From: Corynebacterium kroppenstedtii DSM 44385
Lineage (GTDB): Bacteria; Actinomycetota; Actinomycetes; Mycobacteriales; Mycobacteriaceae
NCBI RefSeq assembly: GCF_000023145.1
Contig: NC_012704.1
Location: forward strand, 1,984,001-2,048,000
DNA: 64,000 nucleotides
Reading direction: 5' to 3'
Shown here: in pieces, positions 8,952 through 20,619 of the stretch
Layout of the letters: each line of letters starts with the position of its first letter
Position numbering within the stretch: position 1 is the first letter of the stretch
Notes under the pieces: generated by a model
The model's input: only the letters and a program-made list of their open reading frames with translations
Told to the model about the DNA's origin: nothing
Databases searched by the model: none
Made by a program: the position numbers and the translations under genes

Positions 8952-10745
8952 ATGGCATCGCCTGAGGTCACACCAAAAATGTCGGGAAACGCACCCCGCA
9001 CCAAAAACACCCACCCCACCACACGCCAAGACCACTCCCTACACCGAGGCGTCGGCAGTATTGGCCTGCTGTTCGCAAGCGTCGGATCCATCATTGGATC
9101 CGGGTGGTTGTTCGGATCAATGGTCGCTGCTCAAGCGGCCGGCCCGTCGGCAATAATCTCGTGGTCACTGGGCGGGGTCATGATCCTGTTCATTGCCCTG
9201 TGCTACGCAGAGCTCGGCACCATGTTCCCTCTTTCGGGCGGGGTCGTGCGCTACCCGCACGTCGTGTTCGGCGGGTTCGCGTCATACATGACCGGGTGGA
9301 TCAACTGGATTGCGGCGCTCGCGCTCCCTCCGATCGAGGTAATGGGCGCGCTCACCTACGCCACGAAATACGGCCCGTTCACGCACGAACATCTGGTCAG
9401 CGGACAGACTGTTCACACGCTCACGCCGTTGGGAATTGCACTCGCGGTCCTGCTCATGGCGGTTTTCGTCGTCATCAATTACTTCGGAATCCGTTGGTTC
9501 AGTCGTATCAATAACGTACTTGTGTGGTGGAAACTCGGGATCATCACTTTGGTCGTTGTTTCCTTTGTTGCCCTAGGTTTTCACGGCACCAACTTCACCG
9601 CGGGCGAAGGCTTCTTCTCCCACGGGTGGCACGGAGTCTTCACCGCCATCGCGACTTCCGGAATCGTCTTTTCTTTCCTCGGTTTCCGGCAAGGCATCGA
9701 ATTGGCCGGCGAAACGAGCAATCCGCGCCGAAATGTTCCCCTGGCCGTCGTCGGCTCTGTCCTTATTTGTATTTTGATTTACGTTGCGCTTCAGACAGCT
9801 TTTCTAGGCGTTCTTCCGCATAGTGTGATCGCGAATATGGGCGGACACTGGTCCAGCCTCAACTTCAGCGACTCATTCGGTCCACTCGCCGCAGTGTCGA
9901 CGATGCTCGGGGCGGGCTGGCTCGCCGTCCTCCTCTACATCGACGCAATCGTGTCGCCCGCGGATACCGGACTGATCTACGTCACGACCACCGCCCGCAT
10001 CTCGCATGGCATGGCTCGGAACGGCAACGCCCCAGCTAAACTCGCCACAACGAACCGTCACGGAGCACCCGTCGTCTCGATGATCGTCGCTTTTGTCGTC
10101 GGGCTCGTGCTCTTCCTCCCATTCCCGTCGTGGCAGCAAATGGCCGGATTTATTTCGTCGGCAACCGTCCTATCCTTTGCTTCGGGTCCGCTAACAATGG
10201 CGGCGCTGCGCAGCCGACTCCCCCACCACCAGCGCACCTTCAAAGCGCCGTTCGGGCATCTGCTGCCGATGCTGGGGTTCATGTCGTCGAACTTGCTGGT
10301 GTACTGGACCGGGTGGACCACCGACCTCAAACTCTTCATCGCGATGGGGCTGGGGCTGGTGCTGCTCGCGGTCAACAAAGCGTTCAGCCGGCACGAGGCG
10401 ATGAACCGCTACAACATGGCGTTCCGCGCGGGCTTCTGGTACATCCCGTGGCTCACCGGGCTCGCGATCATTTCGTACCTCGGGGACTACGACGGCGGGA
10501 TCGGACTGCTCCACTTCGACACCGCCGTGCCCGTGATTATGGTGTTCTCGCTGGCAATTTATTGGATGGCGATTCACTTCTCGTTCCCGGCCAAGAGGGT
10601 TGAATTTCTTGCCGACGCTATTTCGCGGGAAGCCCGTGGCGACGCGGTGGCAGAGGACGCGGCGGATTCGGCGGCGACAGACGCTGAGGCTGGGGATCCC
10701 AGTGAGCCTGAGGGGGAGGCTGTCCTTGCTCCGGTAAAGGCTTAG
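8952..10745 (+). CDS. APC-superfamily amino-acid permease
   Basis: A 597-residue membrane protein with 12 or more hydrophobic segments. The first helix carries the APC substrate-binding motif in SVGSIIGSGWLFG, a form seen in aspartate:proton symporters of the YveA/AspT type. The start at 8952 is supported by AAGGGAG seven bases upstream; the frame's earlier ATG at 8928 lacks one. The N-terminal 35 residues and the C-terminal 45 (Ala/Glu/Asp-rich) are polar and probably cytoplasmic. It stands alone between two repeat copies. Amino-acid substrate is a family-level statement; aspartate is a guess. Confidence 0.85.
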   Translation: MASPEVTPKMSGNAPRTKNTHPTTRQDHSLHRGVGSIGLLFASVGSIIGSGWLFGSMVAAQAAGPSAIISWSLGGVMILFIALCYAELGTMFPLSGGVVRYPHVVFGGFASYMTGWINWIAALALPPIEVMGALTYATKYGPFTHEHLVSGQTVHTLTPLGIALAVLLMAVFVVINYFGIRWFSRINNVLVWWKLGIITLVVVSFVALGFHGTNFTAGEGFFSHGWHGVFTAIATSGIVFSFLGFRQGIELAGETSNPRRNVPLAVVGSVLICILIYVALQTAFLGVLPHSVIANMGGHWSSLNFSDSFGPLAAVSTMLGAGWLAVLLYIDAIVSPADTGLIYVTTTARISHGMARNGNAPAKLATTNRHGAPVVSMIVAFVVGLVLFLPFPSWQQMAGFISSATVLSFASGPLTMAALRSRLPHHQRTFKAPFGHLLPMLGFMSSNLLVYWTGWTTDLKLFIAMGLGLVLLAVNKAFSRHEAMNRYNMAFRAGFWYIPWLTGLAIISYLGDYDGGIGLLHFDTAVPVIMVFSLAIYWMAIHFSFPAKRVEFLADAISREARGDAVAEDAADSAATDAEAGDPSEPEGEAVLAPVKA

Positions 10746-10887
10746 GTTGCCTGAGTGACGGGGGTTGGGGTCGAGTGCGTGGGCCGAGATGGCTGGGAGA
10801 TGGCCGGTCCCCGGGGCTTGAGCTTGGGCGCTGGGGACCAAGAGCGGGGGCTGCCCGAATCTCGGGGACTCGGCGCCGACACTAGCG

Positions 10888-10977
10888 AAAAGTGCGGGGG
10901 AATATGCAAGAAAAATGGCCAAAAATTGACCATATACCCCGCAGTTTTGAACTGGCCCCCATATCGCCCCGCAAAAA
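10888..10977. repeat. Interspersed palindromic repeat, copy C
   Basis: It contains AAAAGTGCGGGGGAATATGC, a GGCCAAAAATTGACC core, CCATATACCCCGCAGTTTT and a decayed CCCCATATCGCCCCGCAAAA, in the same orientation as copies A and B but without unit 1. It occupies the gap between the permease stop and the dehydrogenase start; the rest of 10746-11085 is G-rich and shows no gene. Confidence 0.85.
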
Positions 10978-11085
10978 TCACGCGCCGATCCGCTTTACCC
11001 CGGTAAAACTGCCAGACCACGCCCCAAAACCCAAAACCCCCACGCCCACGTGACCGACACACCTCAACGCTCTACTGTGATAAGT

Positions 11086-12093
11086 ATGCATTCAACGAAA
11101 CTTGTGGTGGTAGGCCTAGGCCACGTGGGCTCGTCCGTGGTCACCTTTGCGATGGCGTCGGGGTTGTACTCCGAGATCGCCGTTATTGATACGAAGGAGG
11201 GGCTGGCTCTCGGCGAGGGGCTCGACCACTCCCAGTCAACCGGCGTGCCCGGGACAACGAATACGTACATTCATGAGGGCACCTACGACGACACTCGCGA
11301 CGCCGACGTGATCATTTGCGCAGCTGGGGCGTCGATTGTGCCTGACCCGGACCGCCCGGATTACGTTCCTCCCCGTTCGCTCCTGGCCAAGGTGGGGGCC
11401 CAGGCCGCTCGCGACGTCATGAAGAATGTGTCCGAGCGCACCAAGGAGCCTGTCATCATTTTCATCACGAATCCTTTGGATGCCGTGGTCCATATTGCGT
11501 CGACGGAATTCGATTACCCGGCGTCGAAAGTGTTAGGTACCGGAACCATGCTTGACTCGGCGCGGCTGCGCTGGACTGTTGCGCAGGAGCTCGGCATCGA
11601 CCCGAAGTCGGTGACCGGCTACATGATGGGCGAGCACGGGACGACAGCGGTGCCGATCCTGTCGAACCTCAATGTGCAGGGCGTTTCCTGGTCTGAGCTG
11701 GAGCGTTGGAGTGGCAAGGATCTGCCGTCGCGCGACGACATTAAGCAGCGGGTCGTTGATTCGGCTTACGACGTTTTCTTTGCGAAGGGATGGACCGACG
11801 CGGGTGTGGCTCGCTCCGCCAACGTGCTGGCCAGGTCCGTTCTGCTGAACGAGCGCTCCGTCCACCCGGTCTGCTCGCGCCTCGATGGCGAGTACGGCCT
11901 GGGTGATATCTCCATGTCGGTGCCGGCGGTGTTGGGTTCCGAGGGGCTGATTCGTCGCCTTCCTCCGATTGTCGACGCTTGGGAGCAGGAGAAATTAGAG
12001 GAGTCGGCTGATTCTATCCGCGCCGTGTATGCCGAGGCGACCAGCGAGAGCGACGAGGGTGGCGAAACGAGCGCGACCAGCGAGGAGGCCTAG
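11086..12093 (+). CDS. ldh: L-lactate dehydrogenase family (L-2-hydroxyacid dehydrogenase)
   Basis: NAD-dependent interconversion of a 2-oxoacid and an L-2-hydroxyacid. The 335 residues begin with the Rossmann glycines VVVGLGHVGSS, have TNPLDAV near residue 128 and the catalytic histidine in GEHGTTAVPI near 184. Odd point: the substrate-specificity loop near residues 76-100 reads AAGASIVPDPDRPDY and then VPPRSLL. It lacks the usual Gln of lactate dehydrogenases (Arg in malate dehydrogenases) and is longer, so a larger 2-oxoacid, as in L-2-hydroxyisocaproate dehydrogenase, is possible. The C-terminal 25 residues are acidic and Ser/Thr-rich. TACTGT ends 7 nt before the ATG with no ribosome site, pointing to a leaderless mRNA. 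The stop overlaps the next start. Confidence 0.82.
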   Translation: MHSTKLVVVGLGHVGSSVVTFAMASGLYSEIAVIDTKEGLALGEGLDHSQSTGVPGTTNTYIHEGTYDDTRDADVIICAAGASIVPDPDRPDYVPPRSLLAKVGAQAARDVMKNVSERTKEPVIIFITNPLDAVVHIASTEFDYPASKVLGTGTMLDSARLRWTVAQELGIDPKSVTGYMMGEHGTTAVPILSNLNVQGVSWSELERWSGKDLPSRDDIKQRVVDSAYDVFFAKGWTDAGVARSANVLARSVLLNERSVHPVCSRLDGEYGLGDISMSVPAVLGSEGLIRRLPPIVDAWEQEKLEESADSIRAVYAEATSESDEGGETSATSEEA

Positions 12094-12569
12094 TGAGCGT
12101 CTATCTCACCGGCAAGCGCCTCATGGACATGACCGCCGCGCAGGTCCATGAACTGTATAAACTCCGCGTCGATATTTTTGTCCACGAGCAGGAAAGCCCC
12201 TACAAAGAGATCGACGACACCGACATCCACCCCGGGACTCAGCACCTTCTGGCGTACGAGACCGAAGGTGGCGTGCACCTCATCGGAACGGCCCGAGTTT
12301 TCGGGAAGCCCGACGAGGGGCAGCACATCGGCCGCGTTTGTGTGGCTAAGGATGCGCGCGGGCACGGGATCGCGACGCAGCTGGTAAAGAAGGCCCTCGA
12401 GGTGTGCACCGAGCGGGCGGCGGGGATCGACCCCAACAAAGGCGCACTGATCGAGCTCGACGCTCAGTCCCACCTGGTCGATTGGTACGAGCGCTTCGGG
12501 TTCGTGGTCGATGGTGAGGAATTCGAGGAAGCTGGGCGGCCGCATAAGCACATGAGCATGCGGATTTAG
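12093..12569 (+). CDS. GNAT acetyltransferase, ElaA-like
   Basis: A 158-residue single-domain protein of the GNAT fold. The N-terminal LYKLRVDIFVHEQ segment is characteristic of the ElaA subgroup, and the acetyl-CoA loop is seen as RGHGIATQL. It ends with the WYERFGF beta-bulge region common to GNATs. It starts at a GTG that overlaps the TAG stop of the dehydrogenase, with GGAGG just upstream, so it is translationally coupled. The acceptor substrate is unknown. Confidence 0.85.
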   Translation: MSVYLTGKRLMDMTAAQVHELYKLRVDIFVHEQESPYKEIDDTDIHPGTQHLLAYETEGGVHLIGTARVFGKPDEGQHIGRVCVAKDARGHGIATQLVKKALEVCTERAAGIDPNKGALIELDAQSHLVDWYERFGFVVDGEEFEEAGRPHKHMSMRI

Positions 12570-12683
12570 GTCATCGATTTTCGACGATTGACGACGGCAC
12601 ACGCTGCGGTAAATCCGACGCCGCGCACCCACCCCACACGCCACTGATCTGCAGCCACACACCGTCCCGTGTACAACGGAAAT

Positions 12684-13178
12684 ATGAACGCTACCGACAT
12701 TTTCGTTGATTTCGCCTCACGACCCATCGACGCCGCGAAGGGCCTCCCCAACCTCACCCCGGCCCAGCTCAACGCGCACCCCGGCGGCCACGACAATTCC
12801 ATCGCGTGGCTCCTCTGGCACGCTGGCCGAGAGGTCGATATGCAGTTATCGCAGCTCAACGGCTCCGAGCAGATCTGGACCACCCAAGGTTTCAAGGAGC
12901 GTTTCGCCCTCGACAACGGCGATTCGCTCGGCTACGGGCACTCGGCCGAGGAAGCGCGGTCCATCGTCGTTAATGATCAAGAGCTGCTCGTGTCCTATGT
13001 CACTGAGACTTTGAACGCGCTCATCGCGTACGCGAAGTCGGGTGTTGATTGGGATGAGGTGATCGACCGCGATTGGACGCCCGAGGTCACGCGCGGTGTG
13101 CGGATGGTTTCGATTGTCGACGACGCTGCCCAGCACGTCGGACAGGCGGCGTACATCGCGGGGATGCCGGAGCTGTAA
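12684..13178 (+). CDS. DinB/YfiT-fold putative metal-dependent enzyme
   Basis: A 164-residue four-helix-bundle type protein. His residues in LLWHAGREVD (about 45) and in AAQHVGQAAY (near the C-terminus) occupy the places of the DinB/DUF664 metal ligands. In actinobacteria this fold includes mycothiol-dependent S-transferases and maleylpyruvate isomerases, so a thiol-transfer or detoxification role is possible but unproven. The ATG at 12684 is preferred over the in-frame GTG at 12669; neither has a strong ribosome site. It is separate from the GNAT gene by about 110 bases. Confidence 0.7.
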   Translation: MNATDIFVDFASRPIDAAKGLPNLTPAQLNAHPGGHDNSIAWLLWHAGREVDMQLSQLNGSEQIWTTQGFKERFALDNGDSLGYGHSAEEARSIVVNDQELLVSYVTETLNALIAYAKSGVDWDEVIDRDWTPEVTRGVRMVSIVDDAAQHVGQAAYIAGMPEL

Positions 13179-13234
13179 CGGACCTGGTCAGAGGGCTTGG
13201 GTGGCGTGTGCCGGGACCGGGCGCGGGGGGATGA

Positions 13235-14380
13235 TTAGCGATGCTCCCAAAAGTGGTCCAAAGGCGCATTCCCGTTCACGTGAGCCGGCTCGGGCGTACC
13301 GCTGCTATCCCTGTTGCGGTGGAGCCCGATCGCGAAGTCAAGGGTGTCCGCCGCGACTAACGCCCGGCGCGTCCAGGTCGCTGCATCGTGGACTGCGGCT
13401 CGCCAATCGCAGGCGGATACGCCGGGATGCGAATCGGGGTCCGCCGAGGTGTCGGCCTGATGAACCCGTCGAGCCGCGAACGTGGCCAGGGCCGAACTAA
13501 ACGTGCAGCCTGTCCCGTGCGTATTCGTCGTCGCCACCCGGTCGTGGCTCAGCAACGCCGTCTGCTCGCGATCGGCAACAACCTCGGTGACCTTCGGCCC
13601 ATCATCGCCGAAGCCATTATCGGGGCCGCCGGTCACAACAATGACCGTCCCCAAAGCCTCCGACAACGCCGACGCTGCCTCCGCAATTGTCGACGTCAGG
13701 GCTGAGCTATCTGCCGCGGCTTCCTCATCATTACCGACATTTTCATTGCAGACATTGTTTTCGCTTTTACTGGTGTGCTCTTCACCGGGGCCAACACTTT
13801 CTTCGCTGTGGTCTCCAACTGCAGCCGACGCGCCTGGGTCACCGCTATCCGAACCCTGAGAATCAATAGCGTCAAGGTGCTTCCGAAGCGTCGCGGGCAC
13901 CGCTACCCCCGCCATGTCGCACAGCCCGACGAGCTCGCGCCCGTTGGGAGTCAACGCGTCCGCACGTCGGGCAAGGTCAACAAATCCGCTGGTCGCCGTC
14001 GTTTCGTCGTCGACAAGCGAGCTACCACTGGAGGCCACCATCACCGGATCCCACACCACCGGTCCAGCAAATGATAGCGCGGTGAGCTCCGCGACAATGG
14101 CGTCGGCAATGGAAGAACTGCCGACCATCCCGATTTTGATCGCATCAATCGGGTAATCGTCGGCTACTGATCGAATTTGCTGGGCGACGAATTCCGGGCT
14201 CATGTATTCGGCGGCGTCGACGCCTCGTGTGTTTTGCGCGGTCACGGCGGTGATGGCGACGCAGCCGTAGCCGCCCAGTGCGGAGATGGTTTTGAGGTCG
14301 GCTTGGATTCCAGCGCCGCCGGAGGAGTCGGAGCCGGCGATGGTCAGGACGACGGGTATGGGTGAGGAGGAAGAGGTCAT
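13235..14380 (-). CDS. thiD: Hydroxymethylpyrimidine/phosphomethylpyrimidine kinase
   Basis: Phosphorylates HMP and HMP-phosphate for thiamine synthesis; ribokinase fold. It shows the substrate segment [15 protein letters not shown] at about 17-31, TAVTAQNT, the DPVM motif, and the anion-hole [12 protein letters not shown] near the C-terminus. At 381 residues it is about 100 longer than usual. The excess is mainly a Ser/Asp/Glu-rich insert at about 172-235 between the two halves of the fold, plus a polar tail. TAGTGT ends 6 nt before the ATG and no ribosome site is seen, so the mRNA is probably leaderless and not under the TPP riboswitch that controls thiC. It is divergent from the ABC operon. 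Confidence 0.92.
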   Translation of the reverse strand: MTSSSSPIPVVLTIAGSDSSGGAGIQADLKTISALGGYGCVAITAVTAQNTRGVDAAEYMSPEFVAQQIRSVADDYPIDAIKIGMVGSSSIADAIVAELTALSFAGPVVWDPVMVASSGSSLVDDETTATSGFVDLARRADALTPNGRELVGLCDMAGVAVPATLRKHLDAIDSQGSDSGDPGASAAVGDHSEESVGPGEEHTSKSENNVCNENVGNDEEAAADSSALTSTIAEAASALSEALGTVIVVTGGPDNGFGDDGPKVTEVVADREQTALLSHDRVATTNTHGTGCTFSSALATFAARRVHQADTSADPDSHPGVSACDWRAAVHDAATWTRRALVAADTLDFAIGLHRNRDSSGTPEPAHVNGNAPLDHFWEHR

Positions 14381-14527
14381 GTTTCCACACTAAGCGCGCG
14401 CGTTACCCGACAACAGGTTTCACAAATAAATTCACACATACTCACACATACCAGCGTGCGATGACCGCTACGAAAACCATGACAAATGGCACTGTTCCGC
14501 GCTGCCGACGTCGGCTGTACTTGGTTT

Positions 14528-15538
14528 ATGACCAGTTCATGCACCGCCATCGAAGTCCACGACGTCACTCGCAAGTTCGGGGCAACTACCGCAGTCGACG
14601 GTGTTTCGCTATCGGTTGATGCCGGCGAAGTCGTTGCCGTACTCGGGCCCAATGGCGCAGGTAAATCGACACTTCTTGACCTCATCCTGGGTCTCTCCCA
14701 ACCCGACACCGGCGCGATCTCCGTGTACGGCCACACCCCAGCGAGCGCAGTGCGCGCCGGGCTTGTCGGTGCCGCGCTTCAAGACGGCGGCCTACCCAGC
14801 ACCATGACCGTCGAGAGAATGGTGCGGACACTCACCTCCGTTCACCCCCAACGCCTGAACCCCAGCGCGGTCCTGTGCGATCCCTCCCTCAACCGGCTGA
14901 GGAAACGCAAAATCGGGAAGCTCTCCGGGGGTCAGCGCCAACGACTGCGGCTGGCTTTAGCCACCATGTCGGACCCGCGGGTCCTTATTCTCGACGAGCC
15001 CAGCTCTGGGCTAGATGTCACAACACGGTCTGAGCTGTGGAGCGGCATCCAATCCATGGCCGACGACGGCATCACCGTGCTCTTCGCCACACATTACCTC
15101 ACGGAGGCGGAGCGATATGCCGACCGGGTTATCGTCCTGAACGCTGGAAAAATTGTTGCCGACGGGACACCGGAGCAGCTGACCTCGTGTTATCCGACAA
15201 TCATTCGCGCTTCACTGACCATTGCCGACGACGAGGGTGCGCGGAATAGTTCAGCGCCCGGATCTGCAGTCAGCGCGGACGAGATGGCTACGCCCGGCGC
15301 GACGCAAACCGAAGCGACACAGCCTAGCGCTGCTATGACCGCCGATGATCATATCGACGCTCGTATTAAAGCGTGCCTCGCTGCAGACGACACTTATGAG
15401 CGGCACGGCGACGAGGTCATCATCCACACGACCAACCCTGACCAGGTTTTACTCCACACGCTGCAGCAAAAGTTGCTCATCCACCCCACGGTGAATCGCG
15501 CTGCGCTCGACGATGCGTTCAGTGAACTCACCCGATGA
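14528..15538 (+). CDS. ABC exporter ATPase (DrrA/multidrug type)
   Basis: The 336-residue nucleotide-binding subunit has Walker A GPNGAGKST near residue 45, the signature LSGGQRQRL near 137, Walker B VLILDEPSSGLD and the switch His in ATHYLTEAE. The C-terminal 110 residues are Ala/Thr-rich followed by a small folded tail, as in DrrA-like ATPases. The ATG at 14528 is chosen because the domain starts a few residues later; the frame opens at 14486. It begins a four-gene unit, ATPase, permease, histidine kinase and response regulator, that resembles antibiotic-sensing export modules. The exported compound is unknown. Confidence 0.88.
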   Translation: MTSSCTAIEVHDVTRKFGATTAVDGVSLSVDAGEVVAVLGPNGAGKSTLLDLILGLSQPDTGAISVYGHTPASAVRAGLVGAALQDGGLPSTMTVERMVRTLTSVHPQRLNPSAVLCDPSLNRLRKRKIGKLSGGQRQRLRLALATMSDPRVLILDEPSSGLDVTTRSELWSGIQSMADDGITVLFATHYLTEAERYADRVIVLNAGKIVADGTPEQLTSCYPTIIRASLTIADDEGARNSSAPGSAVSADEMATPGATQTEATQPSAAMTADDHIDARIKACLAADDTYERHGDEVIIHTTNPDQVLLHTLQQKLLIHPTVNRAALDDAFSELTR

Positions 15539-15576
15539 AACCACCCAGCGACCAACGCCTACACCAGGAGTTACAG

Positions 15577-16443
15577 ATGAATTCCACACGCTCAATGCCG
15601 ACAACGCCATTACAAAACACGCTGCCTCACGCACGTTCAACGCAGGACACGACAGAATCCCGACAGCGTTCAGGTTTCACGTCGACAATGTTGTACAGCT
15701 GGCACTATTTCACGGAGCTGCTTCGTCGGCCAGAAACGCTTGTTTTCTGCCTAATCCTTCCGGCGGCTCTATACCTGATGTTCGGGACGGCCACGGAGAA
15801 CTCAGACTCCGCGCTCAGGGAGGGCAACGTGGCGGCGTTCATCATGACGGGGATGGGGCTCTATGGATCCGCCATCGCCATGACCTCGATCTTTGGTAGC
15901 GCGACGCAGGCTCGTCAGGAGGGGTGGAACCGCCAACTTCACCTCGCGGGGCTCACCACGACGCAGTCCGTGGCTGGGACAATTATCGCTATGGTCGCGT
16001 TCGCGGCTCTCCCCATCCTGGTGACGTTCGCCACCGCGCTCGCAACGGGTTCCCAGTTCGACCATGTATGGCAGTGGATAGCAACGGGCGTCCTGAGCTG
16101 GCTCGTTACTCTCCCATTCGCTGTTTATGGCCTCGCCGCTGCACTCTGGCTGCGCACGGAAACAGCAACGGGCATCTCCTCAGGATCACTGGTCATTCTG
16201 GCGTTTTTCGGTGGAGTATTCATGCCCCTGCAGGGAACGCTTTTCGACATTTCGCGTTTCACACCGTTCTACGGGCCAATCACCATCGCACACTGGCCAC
16301 AGATGGCAGGCGATCAATTCGGCAGCAACGGCAACCTCATCATGAGTGAATCTCCGGTTTTCGCGTTCTCCGTTACACTCATGTGGACCGCGATCTTCGC
16401 CCTCCTGTGCGTCGCAGGGGCACGAAGAGCCATCAAGAAATAA
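15577..16443 (+). CDS. ABC-2 type exporter permease
   Basis: A 288-residue protein with a polar N-terminus (about 45 residues) followed by six hydrophobic segments in ABC-2 layout, and the short motif GGVFMPLQGTLFD between helices five and six. AGGAG lies seven bases before the ATG at 15577. An in-frame ATG at 15535 overlaps the ATPase stop (ATGA) but has no better site. It forms the membrane half of the exporter with the preceding ATPase. Confidence 0.87.
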   Translation: MNSTRSMPTTPLQNTLPHARSTQDTTESRQRSGFTSTMLYSWHYFTELLRRPETLVFCLILPAALYLMFGTATENSDSALREGNVAAFIMTGMGLYGSAIAMTSIFGSATQARQEGWNRQLHLAGLTTTQSVAGTIIAMVAFAALPILVTFATALATGSQFDHVWQWIATGVLSWLVTLPFAVYGLAAALWLRTETATGISSGSLVILAFFGGVFMPLQGTLFDISRFTPFYGPITIAHWPQMAGDQFGSNGNLIMSESPVFAFSVTLMWTAIFALLCVAGARRAIKK

Positions 16444-16562
16444 GCGCCGAAAGCGTGGCCTCAGCAGCATAAACTTCATTGCCGACGCCAGTACCGCCGG
16501 CGCGCGCACCGTCGGAAACTCGGCACCACAAGCATCACCACATCCACACGGAGACAGCAACC

Positions 16563-17801
16563 ATGGCCCGACCACACCCCCGCACCTGGAGGAACACCGA
16601 GCTTCTGTATCCCGCCGTGTGGCTCATCTACCTGACCTTCCCTCTTGGGACATGTCTCACCGCCGACGCCAGCATATTTGCTCGGATTATCGCGTCGATA
16701 CTGGTCATAGCTTTCGGCGTCGTATACCTCAGCGTCTACCGGTATGCGCACAAATTCGAGGACAACAAGGCGCTCAAACTGTGGGGTGTCACGGGGATCC
16801 TTATTGCCATCGGTGCGGTAACTTACCCCGTCACTGGCCTATCTTCTGTGTGTTTCATTCCATATATCTGTGCACTGTGGGTCTTTATCCGATCCGGTCG
16901 GCAAGGGATCATAACAGGGATTCTCGTATCGACGGTTCTCGTCATCTGCGTTCTTATCGCCTCCCCGCAGCTTCACGGTCAGACGATGCCCATCGTCCTT
17001 GCCGTCGGAGTGGGTGTCGCGATAGTCATTGGAGTAGGAGTCGCCCACGCCGACGAAGAACGACGCCGGGAACTCGAGCGCCAGCTGGACCGCGCGCACC
17101 AACGCGAGGCCTATGCCACCGCCATGCATGATGTGCTGAGTCACAGCCTCACCGTCATTGCAGTCAAAGCGCAGCTCGCGTCGCGTCTCCTCGATGCCGA
17201 AGCGGACAAGGCCTGCAAGGATAAAGCTCGCGGGGAAATTGACGACATCTACGAGCTATCCCATTCTGCGCTCAACGACATGCGATCGGCACTCGATGAG
17301 CTAGCTCCGCCATCGTTGACGGAAACGGTCGAGGAAGCGCAGGCAGTGTGCACCTCCGCGGGGATTTCCCTCGGCACGCACATCGGCAACGACATTCCGC
17401 CGGCCACCGCTTCGCTCTACGCAGCAATAGTGAAGGAAGCGACAACCAATATTCTTCGGCATTCCGGGGCGCTATCCGCATCCATCACCGCGACGCCTGC
17501 CCGACTCATTATTGCCGACGACGGACATGGTTTTGAACAGGAGAAACGTCGCGCTATCAAAGAGCTACACGACGAGGAGAATGACGCTCAACAACACGGG
17601 TTGAACAATGTGAAACAACACGGGCTGGAAGGAATGAAACGTCGCGCCCACAATATCGGCGCCTCGTTCTCGATTCGTTCAACGCCGGGTGAAGGGACGA
17701 CGGTCACCGTCGAAACCGCACCGGGAAAGACCGCACGGCGAAAGACCACTCCACGAAGGGCCACGCCAAAGGAGACAAAACCGCAGGAGAGAGAGTCATG
17801 A
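16563..17801 (+). CDS. Sensor histidine kinase, NarL/LiaS-DesK type
   Basis: The 412 residues comprise about five or six membrane helices (about 15-155), a short charged coiled coil, and a HisKA_3 dimerisation domain with phospho-acceptor H189 in MHDVLSHSLTV. The HATPase domain that follows has an N-box EATTNILRHSG and the G-boxes DDGHGF and GLEGMKRRA. The C-terminal 30 residues are Lys/Arg/Thr-rich. GGAG precedes the ATG at 16563. Its ATG-TGA overlap with the response regulator and its position behind an ABC exporter suggest it senses a membrane-acting compound and induces the exporter. Confidence 0.9.
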   Translation: MARPHPRTWRNTELLYPAVWLIYLTFPLGTCLTADASIFARIIASILVIAFGVVYLSVYRYAHKFEDNKALKLWGVTGILIAIGAVTYPVTGLSSVCFIPYICALWVFIRSGRQGIITGILVSTVLVICVLIASPQLHGQTMPIVLAVGVGVAIVIGVGVAHADEERRRELERQLDRAHQREAYATAMHDVLSHSLTVIAVKAQLASRLLDAEADKACKDKARGEIDDIYELSHSALNDMRSALDELAPPSLTETVEEAQAVCTSAGISLGTHIGNDIPPATASLYAAIVKEATTNILRHSGALSASITATPARLIIADDGHGFEQEKRRAIKELHDEENDAQQHGLNNVKQHGLEGMKRRAHNIGASFSIRSTPGEGTTVTVETAPGKTARRKTTPRRATPKETKPQERES

Positions 17802-18427
17802 GCACCGACAAAGCCGACGGCAACGCCATCCGCGTCTTCATCGTGGACGATCAATCGCTCATTGTGAGTGCTCTCGAGTCGCTCCTCACTCTGGAGCGCG
17901 ATATCGACGTCGTCGGGACCGCAACAGACGCACATGACCTTACCCATCGCATTGCTGACAGCCACGCCGATGTTGCACTCATCGACATCGAAATGCCAGG
18001 TATCGATGGTATTCAAGCCACCGCGGATCTCACCGAGCACGGCCACTGCCGCGTCATCATCGTCACGACTTTCGGCCGGCCCGGATACCTGCAACGGGCG
18101 CTCAACGCGGGCGCGCGTGGTTTCGTCGTTAAGGACTCACCCGTAGAAACGTTGACCAGTGCGATCCGGGACGTCTATGCAGGCGAAACCATCATTCCCC
18201 TGCAACTTCATGACAAAGTGCGCGCCACCGGGGACAATCCGCTCACCGCACGCGAACGCGATGTGCTCCGCAAAGCGCTCACGGGAGCGACGATCGCGAG
18301 CATAGCATCGACGCTGTTCCTCTCCCCTGGCACCGTTCGCAATCACATATCCCGAGCCATCGCGAAAACTAACACCACCACCCGCGCTGAAGCAGCTACC
18401 GTCGCACGCGACGCCGGCTGGTTGTGA
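17798..18427 (+). CDS. LuxR/NarL-type response regulator
   Basis: A 209-residue two-domain regulator. The receiver has the acidic pair in IVDDQ (about 15-16), phospho-acceptor Asp near 63 in LIDIEMPGIDG, and Lys in VVKDSP. The C-terminal helix-turn-helix is of LuxR type (LTARERDVLRK to GTVRNHISRAIAKT). Its start overlaps the kinase stop (ATGA) after an AGGAGAG site. The likely target is the promoter of its own exporter operon near 14.5 kb. Confidence 0.92.
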   Translation: MSTDKADGNAIRVFIVDDQSLIVSALESLLTLERDIDVVGTATDAHDLTHRIADSHADVALIDIEMPGIDGIQATADLTEHGHCRVIIVTTFGRPGYLQRALNAGARGFVVKDSPVETLTSAIRDVYAGETIIPLQLHDKVRATGDNPLTARERDVLRKALTGATIASIASTLFLSPGTVRNHISRAIAKTNTTTRAEAATVARDAGWL

Positions 18428-18544
18428 ACTCCGCTGTCGGCGCGCAATGCCGTCCGCACACCACCGCCACCGCACCCACTTACCCCCGGTTGTAACATTT
18501 TGTCGCGAACGTTCTGACTACTCCACCCACCTGACATACACTGA

Positions 18545-20503
<1,959 letters not shown>

Positions 20504-20619
20504 TCTCACGGGTTAAAAACCGCGGAGTGAAACGTACGGGGTAAAACCTGCTCCGCGAGGTTTGCAGGATCCCCCAGCGAGCGAAACTGGCACACGACGG
20601 ATAGGACGATAAGAAACAC

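Noticed and set aside
16346..17131. 261-codon plus-strand frame overlapping the permease and kinase
   Set aside because: It is out of frame with both genes and is rich in Arg/His/Pro with no domain.
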